Below, one piece after another: positions 48,631 through 60,293 of a stretch of DNA of 64,000 nucleotides. The notes beneath the pieces were generated by a model that was given only the letters and a program-made list of their open reading frames with translations, did not search any database and had not been told where the DNA came from. The translations under genes were made by a program, and so were the position numbers. The stretch's first letter is position 1; every line of letters begins with the position of its first letter. The stretch spans positions 8,052,552 through 8,116,551 of the forward strand of contig NC_085089.1 of the NCBI RefSeq assembly GCF_963422355.1, read 5' to 3'. The stretch is from Corticium candelabrum (taxonomy: Eukaryota > Porifera > Homoscleromorpha > Homosclerophorida > Plakinidae).

Positions 48631-51600
48631 ATGGAAAAGTGGAAGCTACTATTGCTGTTGGTTGTGCTGCAGGTGACAGGTAAACTTTGTAGTATTTTTC
48701 TCAAGACACGTAGAGTTGAGGAATGGATGTAGTTGCTGTTTATTTGGAGTTGTTGATTCGATCTTGAAAGCTATATCTGCAGTTATTAATTAAAATTTTC
48801 TCTTGTCAGTAATTTATTTTTCTTACTTCCTTTACAGTGAAAATAGTAACGCACAACAATCATTTTATATCATTGCAAGCAGTTTCTGTTACTATCCAAC
48901 ACAGAAACGTTTCGGGTGTTGATGTTCTTACACATGTGCATAACTTCTAAGTCAGATTGTAATTACATAATGGACATGTTTGAATAGCATCATCATTATT
49001 TGTCTGGTCTACATGGATATGCTAACGTATTTTGCTGTAGATGCTCAATACAATCAAATTCTGCCAGGTCCACGAATAAAGGCAGAGCCAAAAAGTCTGC
49101 TGGTCTTATCTCATATGGCAGCCACTTTACAGTGTTTCTCAGAGAGTGGATCAATTACATGGTTTCACAATGGGAAATCTGTTGATATTGTAGATGGATA
49201 CAAGATCTTGGCAAATGGAAGTCTGATAATTTTGTCAGTTGACGAAATTGATGTTGGAGATTATTACTGTGAAGTTAACACTCTCTATGTGGGTGTGATA
49301 AGAAGTCAAACAGTCAACCTTATGATAGAGGGTAAGTCCAGTATCTCCAAACGTACCAGTTATTAATCAAACTGATGAACTGTTTTGACATTCTAACATA
49401 CTATTTGCGTTGATGTTTGCATTGATTTGTGCCTTAATTTTTGCCTTGATTCTTGCCTTGATGTTTGCTCTGATTTTTGCTTTGATTTTGGTCTTGATTT
49501 TTGCCTTGATGTTTGCCTAGCTTGATGTTTGCCCTGATGTTTGCCTAGATGTTTGTCTTGATGTTTGCATTGATGTTTGCCTTGATTTTTGCCTTGATTT
49601 TGGTCTTGACGTTTGCCTTGATTTTGGTCTTGCTGTTTGCCTTGATTTTTGCCTTGATGTTTGCTTTGATTTTTGCCTTGATGTTTGCCTTGATGTTTGC
49701 CTTGATTTTTGTCTTGATGTTTGCTTTGATGTATAATTATAACACCACCTATACAAGACAGACGAGGCAGATGATATTATATAGTTGTGTTTGTGTTTGT
49801 GTAGCTCAACAGCCTGGACTTCTTCATGGTCCACATGATGTAGTTGTTTATGAAGGAAATTCAGCATACTTTGACTGTTTTCCTAACATAAGCTTTCCTG
49901 TAAACACTCTGTTGAATAAATTAGCGGATGAACTGAAAACTATTAGAGTTGATGCTGTGTGGAGTGTTGATGGGCAGTCGGTGCAACAGAGTGAAGCTGG
50001 TGGTGTACTACTGTCTAATGGAGGTCTTCTCATTCCTTTTGTATCTCGACACAATGAAAACGATGATATTGATGTTATACATAATTACTGTTGCCAACTT
50101 GACCATAAAAAACCTGCCTGTGCATCGATGAGAGTGTTGTCTTCTAGTGGAAAGTCACAATCTCCAACTTTAGTAGCCGAACCATTTGATGTATTTATTA
50201 AAGAGGGAGAAACAGGTGTAACACAGTGTGTAGGTAATGGTGTACCACCACCCACAGTGACATGGTTCAAGGAAAATGGGACGAAGGTGATTGCAGACAA
50301 TGAAGACGTTTTCATGTCTGCCGTATTGAAGATCACGAATGCACAAGTAGAAGACTCAGGGATATACTACTGCATAGTAGAGAACAGTTTTGGACAGACA
50401 AATCACAGCATTTCTGTTGTTGTTTTAGGTATTGTACATGTTTGTTTTCCTTATTATTGTTATTTTGATTATCAATATTTTGTACGTTTAGGTTCTCCGA
50501 GAGTAAAATTTGTGTTTGATGACAATGTTTGGATTCCTCGAGGAAAGCAAGCTTATCTTGTATGCCCAATTGAAAGACCTGTTTATCCTCGTTCCATCAG
50601 CAAGTTTGTACCAAAGTTGCAGATTACATGGCTTTTTAATGCTACCAAGATCAGTTTGACTGGCAACAAGCTAGAGACTTTACCAAACGACACATTAATA
50701 ATTAAGTCAACGAGTTTTGCCAGTGAAGGGATGTATCAGTGTTTTGTGGAGAATGTGTATGGTAGTGTACAGACGACATTTCGACTGCGAACTTATGGTA
50801 AGCTATGATGGTTTTCAAGCTTTTATCAGTGCTTGCATTTACTCACAAATGTAGGGCCACCAGATCCTGTTTTAGAGCTTTCTGTAAGGCTTATACCAGG
50901 AAATGTACTTCTTACCTGGTTGTCGGGCTACCCAGGCTGTCAGATTTCTACATGTAAAATTGTTTATTATGAAGTAACTGCTGCTCAGAGGTACCGATCA
51001 AGCTGCGCAGCGCCTATTCATACATTTGAAACTACAATGGCACTGTTTGACACAAACAGTGGTCAATTTGTCTTTTCGCCATGTGCTGTGAGTAGAACAG
51101 GACAAGAATACTATTTCAATGTAACAGCTGTTAATGAGCGTGGTAGATCCAATGCTGTAGAATCAAGCACACAGTACATTGGTGAGTTGACAATTAGAAT
51201 TAAGGTACATTTTAATTGTCAGGTTGTTACTGTAATTCGTCTGTTAGTGCCGCCTTCATCAATCAGTGTAGAGCTGATTAGTGGTCCATCTTTCATTCGC
51301 ATTTTGTATATACTGGACAGCTTCATTCAGAGTGCTAGTGAATGTGAATTAAGAAGTGGAATTTGCAATATTAGGAAGCAAATTGGTCCAAGCTGTTCTG
51401 CCTGTGTCATAATTACTGACTTACATCATTCTCAAAATTTGGTATGGAAAGCTTTCTATTACTTGTACGGTTCTACTGTTGGATGTATGATTTTTTTGTA
51501 TAGAATGCCACTATTTCACGTTCATCCAAAAAGATGCAAAGAACCTTTGAAACTGATGGACCGTCAGAGTTACTGGTTCATGTGGAAAATCTTCAACCGA

Positions 51601-54600
51601 TGTCTTTCTATCAGTTTAGTGTCATTGTCCAGTGGCGACGTCAACGTCTAAGAACAACGCTAACTAGAGCAGCAAATTGTTCTACTGGAATGGCAGGTTT
51701 GTCACATGGTTGACTTGAACTGATATTTACTATAGACGACATATTTTTGTGTACTGGTTGTCTTTGAAATGTATCTTGACTTCGCATTTGTGCTTGTTTG
51801 TTTGTTTGCCTTGTCTGTTTTTTTTGTTTGTTTGCCTTGTCTGTTTTTTTGTTTGTTTGTTTGTTTGTTTTTATTTAATGTGTATAGTGTAGGTACACTG
51901 TATTTACAATTTATGCAGTTGCTATTATTAATAGGATGCAGTAGACTTCTTAATTAATTATTGTATCAATCTGCATGTTGGCTCTCCATTATTTGTTCTT
52001 GTTGTGTTGGATTATGTCTGTGTTGCTTCATGTTGTGTATGTTGTTTAATTAATTTAACTATAACAATTTTGATACTGCAGCCCCTTTGCATTCACCAGC
52101 ATTGCAGAAAGCAGTGAGAATTAATTCAACATGGTTCTACATCGTGTACCAGGTACAGAATTTCGTTGTCATTTATCATTTCAAATTGCTGTGTACTTAA
52201 TGGGATTTTCTTGTTGAGGGCATTGATTCATCGAGTGTTTTAAGTCTTGCGTATTATTACCAACTAACTATGTACAGCACTGAACAACAGATTGCTCAAC
52301 TGCGTTTGGGGTCGCACACTTTAAATAATACGAATACTGCAACTGTTCGTTGGGATGTGAATGGAACATTGCATCATTTGCAGTCGTGGTACAATTACAG
52401 AGTGACTTTGCGCAGTTGTTGTGATAACACAACATGCAACCAGTGGGCAAACACTGCTCAGTGTGGTCAAATGGATGTCACACAGTTGCAGCAGGCTTGC
52501 ATGAAATCATGCAACTGCAGCAGTCATGCATCATCAGGCACTATTAAGCCACATGACATTAAGTGTAAGTATTGTAATGATATAAATGTGAAAGTGACTG
52601 ACATAATGAATCTACGGTAAGTGTTTTAAATATTTTGTTTAGTTGGAGCTGTGAAAAGCATCAGTGTGACTGTGTCATCTTGGTGGGCAATCATACACTG
52701 GAAACCAATAGCAGACAGCTTGGTGATGACATACGTTACCAACATCACATCTTCATCCAGTCGACCCAAAACATTTGTGCAACAACCTTCAGTATATGTC
52801 TCAGGGCTACTACCTAATACAATGTATAATGTCACAGTTTCTGTGCTCACATATGATAGGCAGCAGCCCGTCAAGTCGGCGTCTCACGTGTTTATGACTG
52901 CAGGTTACACGTATTCTTAAAACTGATTTACACTTGTTGCATTACTTTTTACACTTCAGGACAAAATGCAGCTCCAGCAAATATCTCAGTGAAAATGGTT
53001 AATAGTTCTGCTAGTGTATTGGTTTCATGGTCACCTGTTTGGCTGCCAAATCTCAGCATCAAAGGATTCTATATCAGATATTGCAATACTACTGACTGCA
53101 GAGTATATGTTGTACAAACAACCAGATCTTTCTCTAACATAAGTATAAATGAATTTTGTCCTGACATGAAATACAATTTCTCTGTCGCTGCTTTCAACGA
53201 GAAGAGTGTTGGAAACTGGTCTGAACTATATCTGTATGAAATTCCATGTATGGTTACTTGCAGTTTGTGTTTATAGAACAGGTGATGACAGTAATGTGTT
53301 TACAGATTTTGTTTCTCGTCCTCTGATTTTTGTGGGAAATGTAGATAGTCATAGCGTACAAGTGAATTTGTCCTATGATGCCTGTTTTATGCAAATCAGA
53401 AACGTATGCCAGTATTTGAATTTCTTTGTGAAAGTCTGTTCTGCTGTGAACTCATGTTTTCTCAAAAATGGAAGAGATAGTAGTATTACAATACAAGGAC
53501 TAAAAGCTGCTATGAACTACTCTGTAACTGCTCAGTTGATGTGTGCAATACCAGGTTTTTGGTCTGAACCAGTGGATTTTGAGACTCCAGCAGGTATAGA
53601 AATAACAATACTGTGGTAGTGAAACTGATTGATGTATGTTCCAATACAGAGCCGAAAGTCAAGCCTCATGCAACAGTTGACAGAGGCATCATTGGTAAAC
53701 AGAAGATAATTGATTTTATATTGCTTCTTATTTATTTTTGTTGCAAGTGTGGATCTCGGCAGCAATTGTGGCAGTAATAGGTATTGTTGGTATTGTAGTT
53801 TGTGACTGTTATCATGCAAGGTAGGAGAATGGTATCCATTACATTTTGATAGTATTAATTAATGCGAATTTAAGGTGTAGAAAGGAAAACAATGAAAGAG
53901 CAGAAACAGAACATGGAGTAAGTAGAGAACTACAGGTTGCACCTTTTGTAAGTGTATGTATGCACAATAGTTTGTGTTTAATAACTAGCAAACTTCTTTC
54001 TCTTAATAATAAGGACTCTCAATATGAGACAGTACCACAACACAGTGATGGGGAGTATGACAGATTAGTAGATCATGTTCGATGTCACAGTGATGATATT
54101 GTCACACAAAGTGCAAATGACGAGCAACTACCTTTTGAAAGAACTTCACTTGGTGCACAAGTAAACAACCACCAGAGAGACGTACTGCCTATACCTTCCA
54201 TTGAACATCATGATGAGTTAACAGCATCAGAATCTAATGAACAGTTTCATCAAAGAATACATAATTGTAATGTGGCCGTGAAAAATGAGCGTTGTGCTGA
54301 ATGTCTTGAAAATGTAGAGCCAGAAAACAGCTTTGACTATGTTCAACTTTCTACACAAGAACAAGGAGATAGTCGATCAACTTGTTTGCTCGAAGCAGCC
54401 TATCAGACAAGGAAACAAGATATACACACATCTAGTGAAGAAGATTCAGAATCAGAATGGGCAATAGTAAGTACTATTTCTTTCAATTAATGCAAATATC
54501 TATTTACATCATAAACGTTTACTCTACCAAATTGTTGTTTATAGGACCAGAGGCAATTCACGCGTTCTGGATGTGAACTCTCCCATAGTCTACATGATGC

Positions 54601-54625
54601 TGATGCTAATGACCATGATGACTGA
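48631..54625 (+). CDS. receptor 1: four Ig, six fibronectin-III domains, one membrane span (DCC/neogenin-like order)
   Basis: About 17 exons, nearly all junctions in phase 1. Main ones: 48631-48679 (signal peptide KLLLLLVVLQVT), 49041-49331 (Ig1), 49805-50428 (Ig2 and Ig3), 50492-50797 (Ig4), 50855-51181, 51247-51441 with 51504-51696, 52082-52152 with 52219-52564, 52643-52903, 52960-53247, 53306-53593 (six FNIII), 53650-53694, 53748-53820 (membrane segment SAAIVAVIGIVGIVV), then the tail to TGA 54625. Ig domains show the paired Cys and DxGxYYC pattern. The third FNIII carries an extra Cys-rich stretch (SCCDNTTCNQWA). Many NxS/T glycosylation sites. The tail of about 190 residues has YETV and YDRL seven residues apart and DYVQL. 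Likely a cell-surface adhesion or guidance-type receptor; ligand unknown. Confidence 0.82.
49410..49735. repeat. 12-bp minisatellite (TTTGCCTTGATG-like)
   Basis: About 26 imperfect 12-bp units in receptor 1 intron 2. Because the period is a multiple of three, the frame stays open and joins the next exon on the + strand, giving a false hydrophobic N-terminus. Absent from the matching intron of receptor 2. Confidence 0.9.
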
Positions 54626-55799
54626 TTTATTTACTTATTTATTTAGGGAAACTGTTTATTTGATCAACGAGGTTGATCTACTTTAGATTGGTGTTTTGAT
54701 AACAACATAACCACAACTAGAAAACAACATTGTAAAGAAAGTACAGACACACAGAGCAATGAATGAAACGAAGATATAGTTTTTTGGCTGGACAAGTACA
54801 ATAATTTGTAAGTCTTGTTAATTAAATGCTGTTGTAGTAGAGCAATGCCATATTGATCAAGCTAATAATTTTTCCTTGAGTTGATACTGTAGTTGTTGTT
54901 GTTATTATTGTTGTTGTTTGTTGCTTTGTGCCATTTCAAGTAACACTTGTGCAGTTAATCTGGTGGGCGAAATTCTTCCAAGACCAGGATAGTAAGTAGA
55001 CCAGTTTGTATACAGTCACACACGTCTAGATGTAGTCACACACACACACACGCACGCACGCACACACACACGCACGCACGCGCGCGCACACACACACACA
55101 CGCACGCACGCACCCACGAGCAGCTCTCGTTTTGTTACTGCAGTATTATTAAGAGGTACCAAGCATAGACATGAGGTCTAACTGCATGTAATGCTGTAGT
55201 ATATTGTCACAGTGTGGCTTCACAAGCCCATATAGATTCAACAGCGCTAGCGATGATCCGGGAACAACGAATTCGAAGCGGTATGCGAATCATGAATCTC
55301 TCTTGTCGCTGGAATACTGGGGAGATGAAATGGCTGAGATTGAGATATACTCGCTGACTGGTGAGGACTCTGCTTTTCCGTGACTTCTCCTTTTCTATCT
55401 GCATAGTAGCTAGCTAAATTGCTTAATTAATTTGGCCGGTCTATATGTACACTCCTTTGGGTCTAGCATATCTGTTTTACACTCAATTTGCCAATAACCA
55501 AATGTTTTTGATATGTTAACGTTTGCCTTTGTCCAGGTTTCAATTGAGTAGAATTCACATGTACAAGTTGATTGATAAAAATTAATTAAATATTAGGATA
55601 TCTAAAATCCGTGATTGTGGTCTCCAACAAGTGCACGTGATTACTAACTACTCTAGAGATTTGTTGCTCATGTGATCTTGTTTTCTCGTATCTAATCAAT
55701 TGTACTGACTGCACGTGATGCTTGGAGCAGGAAAATTATTTGCATTTGGCGCTGCATGCTAGCGGGTTGGTGGCAGGTGGTGGGTGATCTGCTGCAACT
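54626..55799. other. intergenic between the two receptor genes
   Basis: Contains (CA)n/(CACG)n repeats at about 55037-55112 and no supported gene. The first 100 bp may be the 3' UTR of receptor 1, the last few hundred the promoter of receptor 2. Confidence 0.45.
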
Positions 55800-58700
55800 A
55801 TGTCAAAGTGGGATTTATTTTTGCTGGGAATTCTACTTCATGTTGCAGGTATATTCTGTTGACCTTTGTCGTTGATTTGAGCTGTGATCGTACGTGTGTA
55901 GAGATGTATTTATGCAACAGCAGATGCACACTTTAGTGGCTTGCACAGAAGTAAAACAGAATTGGCAGCGTATTATTTGCGCATGCACAGTTCTCTTTTT
56001 TGTCTCTTTATTCTCCTTGTTATGCAGAATTCAAATGATATTATATAGGCGTAGGTAGCTGCAGAATTCCAGCCTTCTCTCATTGGATGAATATATGGCA
56101 GAATAAAAATGGAACAGCCTCTGTTGTCTAGATGTGTTATGGAGTGGAGAAGTGTCAGTGCATACATATCTTTGAAGCTATTTATAAAGACCATTCCAAA
56201 CATACTATATGATTTACAATTCTAATGAAGTCAATAAGGACTACAAATTATTTGTAAGGATGATGCTTATTTATGCTAATGTTTTTGGGTAGATACTCAA
56301 TATAATCAGATTCTACCAGGCCCAAGAATAAAGGAAGAGTCTGAAAGTCTGTTGGTGTTGCCTCATTCAGCAGTAACTTTACACTGCTTATCAGAGAATG
56401 GATCGGTTAGATGGTTTCACAATGGCAGAATAGTTGGTGTTACTGATAGGCATAAGATATTGGCAAATGGAAGTTTCTTGATTCTATCAGTTGAGGAAGA
56501 TGATATCGGAGATTACTACTGTCAAGTCGGTAATCCTTATGTGGGAGTGATAAGGAGTCGAACAGTTAAACTTGAGGCTGTAGGTGAGTTTAGTGTTTCT
56601 AAGCTAACTCTATGTAACAGCTATACTAGTAGACAAGTGTTAAGAAGTGTTAATTATTATTTTGTAGGTTGGCACTATGATTTTTTGTTTTATCTTGCTG
56701 CCTCCTATTTAATGAACTTGTCAATTTGTTATTCCGTGGGCTTACTAGGAAAAATGTCATTAGAGGTGTTTATGCATTGTATGAAAAACTATGTTTTGGA
56801 GTTGATTAATTTATTAAGGGTTGCTTATCCTTTTGACAACTTATGTTGCCAGTGATAGCTTGTCATTCTTGATGCTCACACTTAATTCATGAAACTGATT
56901 CCTTTTGTCATATTTTTACAAGAATAGTCACAGAAAGCCATAGGTGTTGGGCTGTGTGAAACATTGGGAATGACCGGTGAAGCAGATTACGGTAGAATGA
57001 GAATTTTGGTGACATTTTTTGGCAATTTGGTGATTTAAGAGTGAATCGCCAAAATAGGAAGCATTAATATTATTAGTTTAGCTTTATTACGCATGCGCAC
57101 AGCTGAATGACAAATTGGCGCTGTATACATACAGATCCTTGCAGCACAACGGCCTGCTCTTTTCACGATAAACGTGATGGCCTCGAAACAGCTTGGAACT
57201 TAGTAAGTCTCCAATGACTCCATGCTACTAGTTGTACAGTATCCGTTTTCACGTGTACTACTAGCCTCTCAACACCAGACATACTCACATGTAGCAGATG
57301 AAGTGACGTCAGACGTTCTCTAACTTTGCAAATCACCAAAATATAACTTGTCAAAATTTTAAATATAGTCATTTTGAAAGATTTCGCCAAATTTTTTGAC
57401 GCAAAATTTCTCGTTCTACGGTATATCAAGGAGGCGTTCTATTTTGAACAATCCAGAAAAGGAAAAGGAAATAAAAACTAAGTTGTGAAAAGTGATGAAC
57501 AGACTAAGAATTAACATTAGATTGTCTTTTAAATGTCCAAAAGACGAATTTGTATGGCAGATTAATGTATAGGTATATTGGAAAGATAATGTTGCCAGTT
57601 ATAAAGCCCTTGCTTATATGTATGTCTTTCTTTGACTGTTGACTTATTTCTAATGAGGAGCTAGTACTATAGTAGCACGTTATGGATTTGGATGATCATG
57701 CTACATTGAATGTTGGCTTTCATAAATGAAATGTGTTTCGTATTTGACGTCTAATTATTGTTTTATGTACAAACTAACTTGGCTAGTTATGTTATCTGTG
57801 TTGTTTAGCTCAGCATTCTGGACTTGTTCATGCTCCACATGATGTAGCTGTCCATGAAGGAAATTCAGCATACTTTAATTGTTTTCCCAACACAAGTTTC
57901 TCTGTATATGCATTGGTGACGTCATTAGCAGATGAACTAAACAATAGTAGAATTGACACTGTGTGGAGTGTTGATGGGCAGTCGGTGCAACAAAGTGAAG
58001 CTGGTGGTGTACTACTGTCTAATGGAGGTCTTCTCATTCCTTTTGTATCTCGACACAATGAAAACGATGATATTGATGTTATACATAATTACTGTTGCCA
58101 ACTTGACCATAAGAAACCTGCCTGTGCATCAATGAGGGTGTTGCCTTCTAGTGGAAAGTCACAATCTCCAACTTTAGTAGCCGAACCATTTGACATATTT
58201 ATTAAAGAGGGGGAAACAGGTGTAACACAGTGTGTGGGTAATGGTGTACCACCACCTACAGTGACATGGTTTAAGGAAAATGGGACGAAGGTGATTGCAG
58301 ACAATGAAGACGTTTTCATGTCTGCCGTATTGAAGATCACGAATGCACAAGTAGAAGACTCAGGGATATACTACTGCATAGTAGAGAACAGTTTTGGACA
58401 GATAAATCACAGCATTTCTGTTGTTGTTTTAGGTATTGTACGTGTTTGTTTTCCTTATTATTGTTATTTTGATTATCAATATTTTGTACATTTAGGTTCT
58501 CCGAGAGTAAAATTTGTGTTTGATGACAATGTTTGGATTCCTCGAGGAAAGCAAGCTTATCTTGTATGCCCAATTGAAAGAACTGCTTATCCTCGTTCCA
58601 TCAGCAAGTTTGTACCAAAGTTGCAGATTGCATGGCTTTTTAATGCTACTGAGATCAGCTCAACTGACAATGGGCTACAGATTTTACCAAATGACACATT

Positions 58701-60148
58701 GCTAATCAATTCAACGAGCTTTGCCAGTGAAGGGATGTATCAGTGTTTTGTGGAGAATGTGTATAGTAGTGTACAGGTGACATTTCGACTGCGATCTTAC
58801 GGTAACTAATGACTTCTCAGTTATTGATTGTAGTTGTATATTTATTATGCTGATACATAGCAACGTTTAATTTATGTAGGATCACCAGCTTCTGTTCTTC
58901 ATGTTTCTGTGAAAGTCTCACCAGGAAATGTAATTCTTTCTTGGCTTCCTGGCTACCCAGGCTGCTTGACATCCAAATGCACAATCAGTTATTATGAAGT
59001 NNNNNNNNNNNNNNNNNNNNNNNNNNNNNNNNNNNNNNNNNNNNNNNNNNNNNNNNNNNNNNNNNNNNNNNNNNNNNNNNNNNNNNNNNNNNNNNNNNNN
59101 NNNNNNNNNNNNNNNNNNNNNNNNNNNNNNNNNNNNNNNNNNNNNNNNNNNNNNNNNNNNNNNNNNNNNNNNNNNNNNNNNNNNNNNNNNNNNNNNNNNN
59201 AACAGCAAAAACAAGTGGATGTACTACAGTTTATCGTACCTCAGCAATATCAGTAACATTATTTGACAGTTTAACTGGCCAGTTTATATTTTCTCCTTGT
59301 TCTACATATGATACTGGAAGTCACTACAGCTTTAATGTGGTAGCTGTCAATGAGGTTGGTAAGTCTTTCAGAGTGGAACTTTCTACATTTATTGGTGAGC
59401 TAGCAAAGTTGTTTGTGATTTGCAAGTTGCGTACTAGTTTGGTTGTTTAGTTCTTCCTGCAGCAATAGTTAAGATGCAGTTGATTAGCTCTTCATCTGTT
59501 CATATTTGGTATGATGTGCCACTGTTTTCAATCGATGCTAGTGATTGTGAAATTCAAAGAAAAAGTTGTCAAATGAGTGACACATTGGAATTAAATGATT
59601 TGATGTCTTGTGCTGTTTGTGTGAATGTTATTGATTCAAACCATGTTTCCCAGCAGCAGGTATCAAATTCTTTATGTCTGAATAGATTTCTGTATTGATT
59701 AGTTTGATTGCATGATTTCCAGAATGTGTCTGTTTTTGGATCATCAACACAAGATGAACTATCAATACTCTTAAATGTGGAAGGTCTTCAACCAATGACA
59801 AATTACAAGTTTAGTGTTATTTTTAAGTGGAGACTTCGAGGGATGAAAACAACTGAAACTCATCCCATGCATTGTTCTACTGGAATGACAAGTAAGTAAA
59901 CAGAACGGAGGCCAAACCTGCAGTATTCTGTTTGTCTGTTTGTGAGATTGGTTTAGACAACGATATAGACGTACTGTCAAGCTAAGCTTGTTGACAATTT
60001 TTAAACACGTTTAAACACTAGTCTTAGAGGGCCTAGTTTAGTTAGAAGTTTTATTGTGTCCTGTGTAGTGATATTGAAGAGACTAATCAAGCTGTCTGTC
60101 TATATCTGTTTGTTCTTCTGCAAGTGTGCGAGCGCATGCTCGTGCGCT

Positions 60149-60226
<78 letters not shown>

Positions 60227-60246
60227 CGTGTGTGTGTGTGTGTGTG

Positions 60247-60293
<47 letters not shown>

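Noticed and set aside
49549-49804. Hydrophobic N-terminal extension of the receptor 1 Ig2-Ig3 frame
   Set aside because: It is produced by the 12-bp minisatellite in the intron; the paralogue lacks it and a good acceptor sits at 49801-49804.
58909-59266. Frames running through the N block
   Set aside because: They are artefacts of translating unknown bases; only the flanks carry information.
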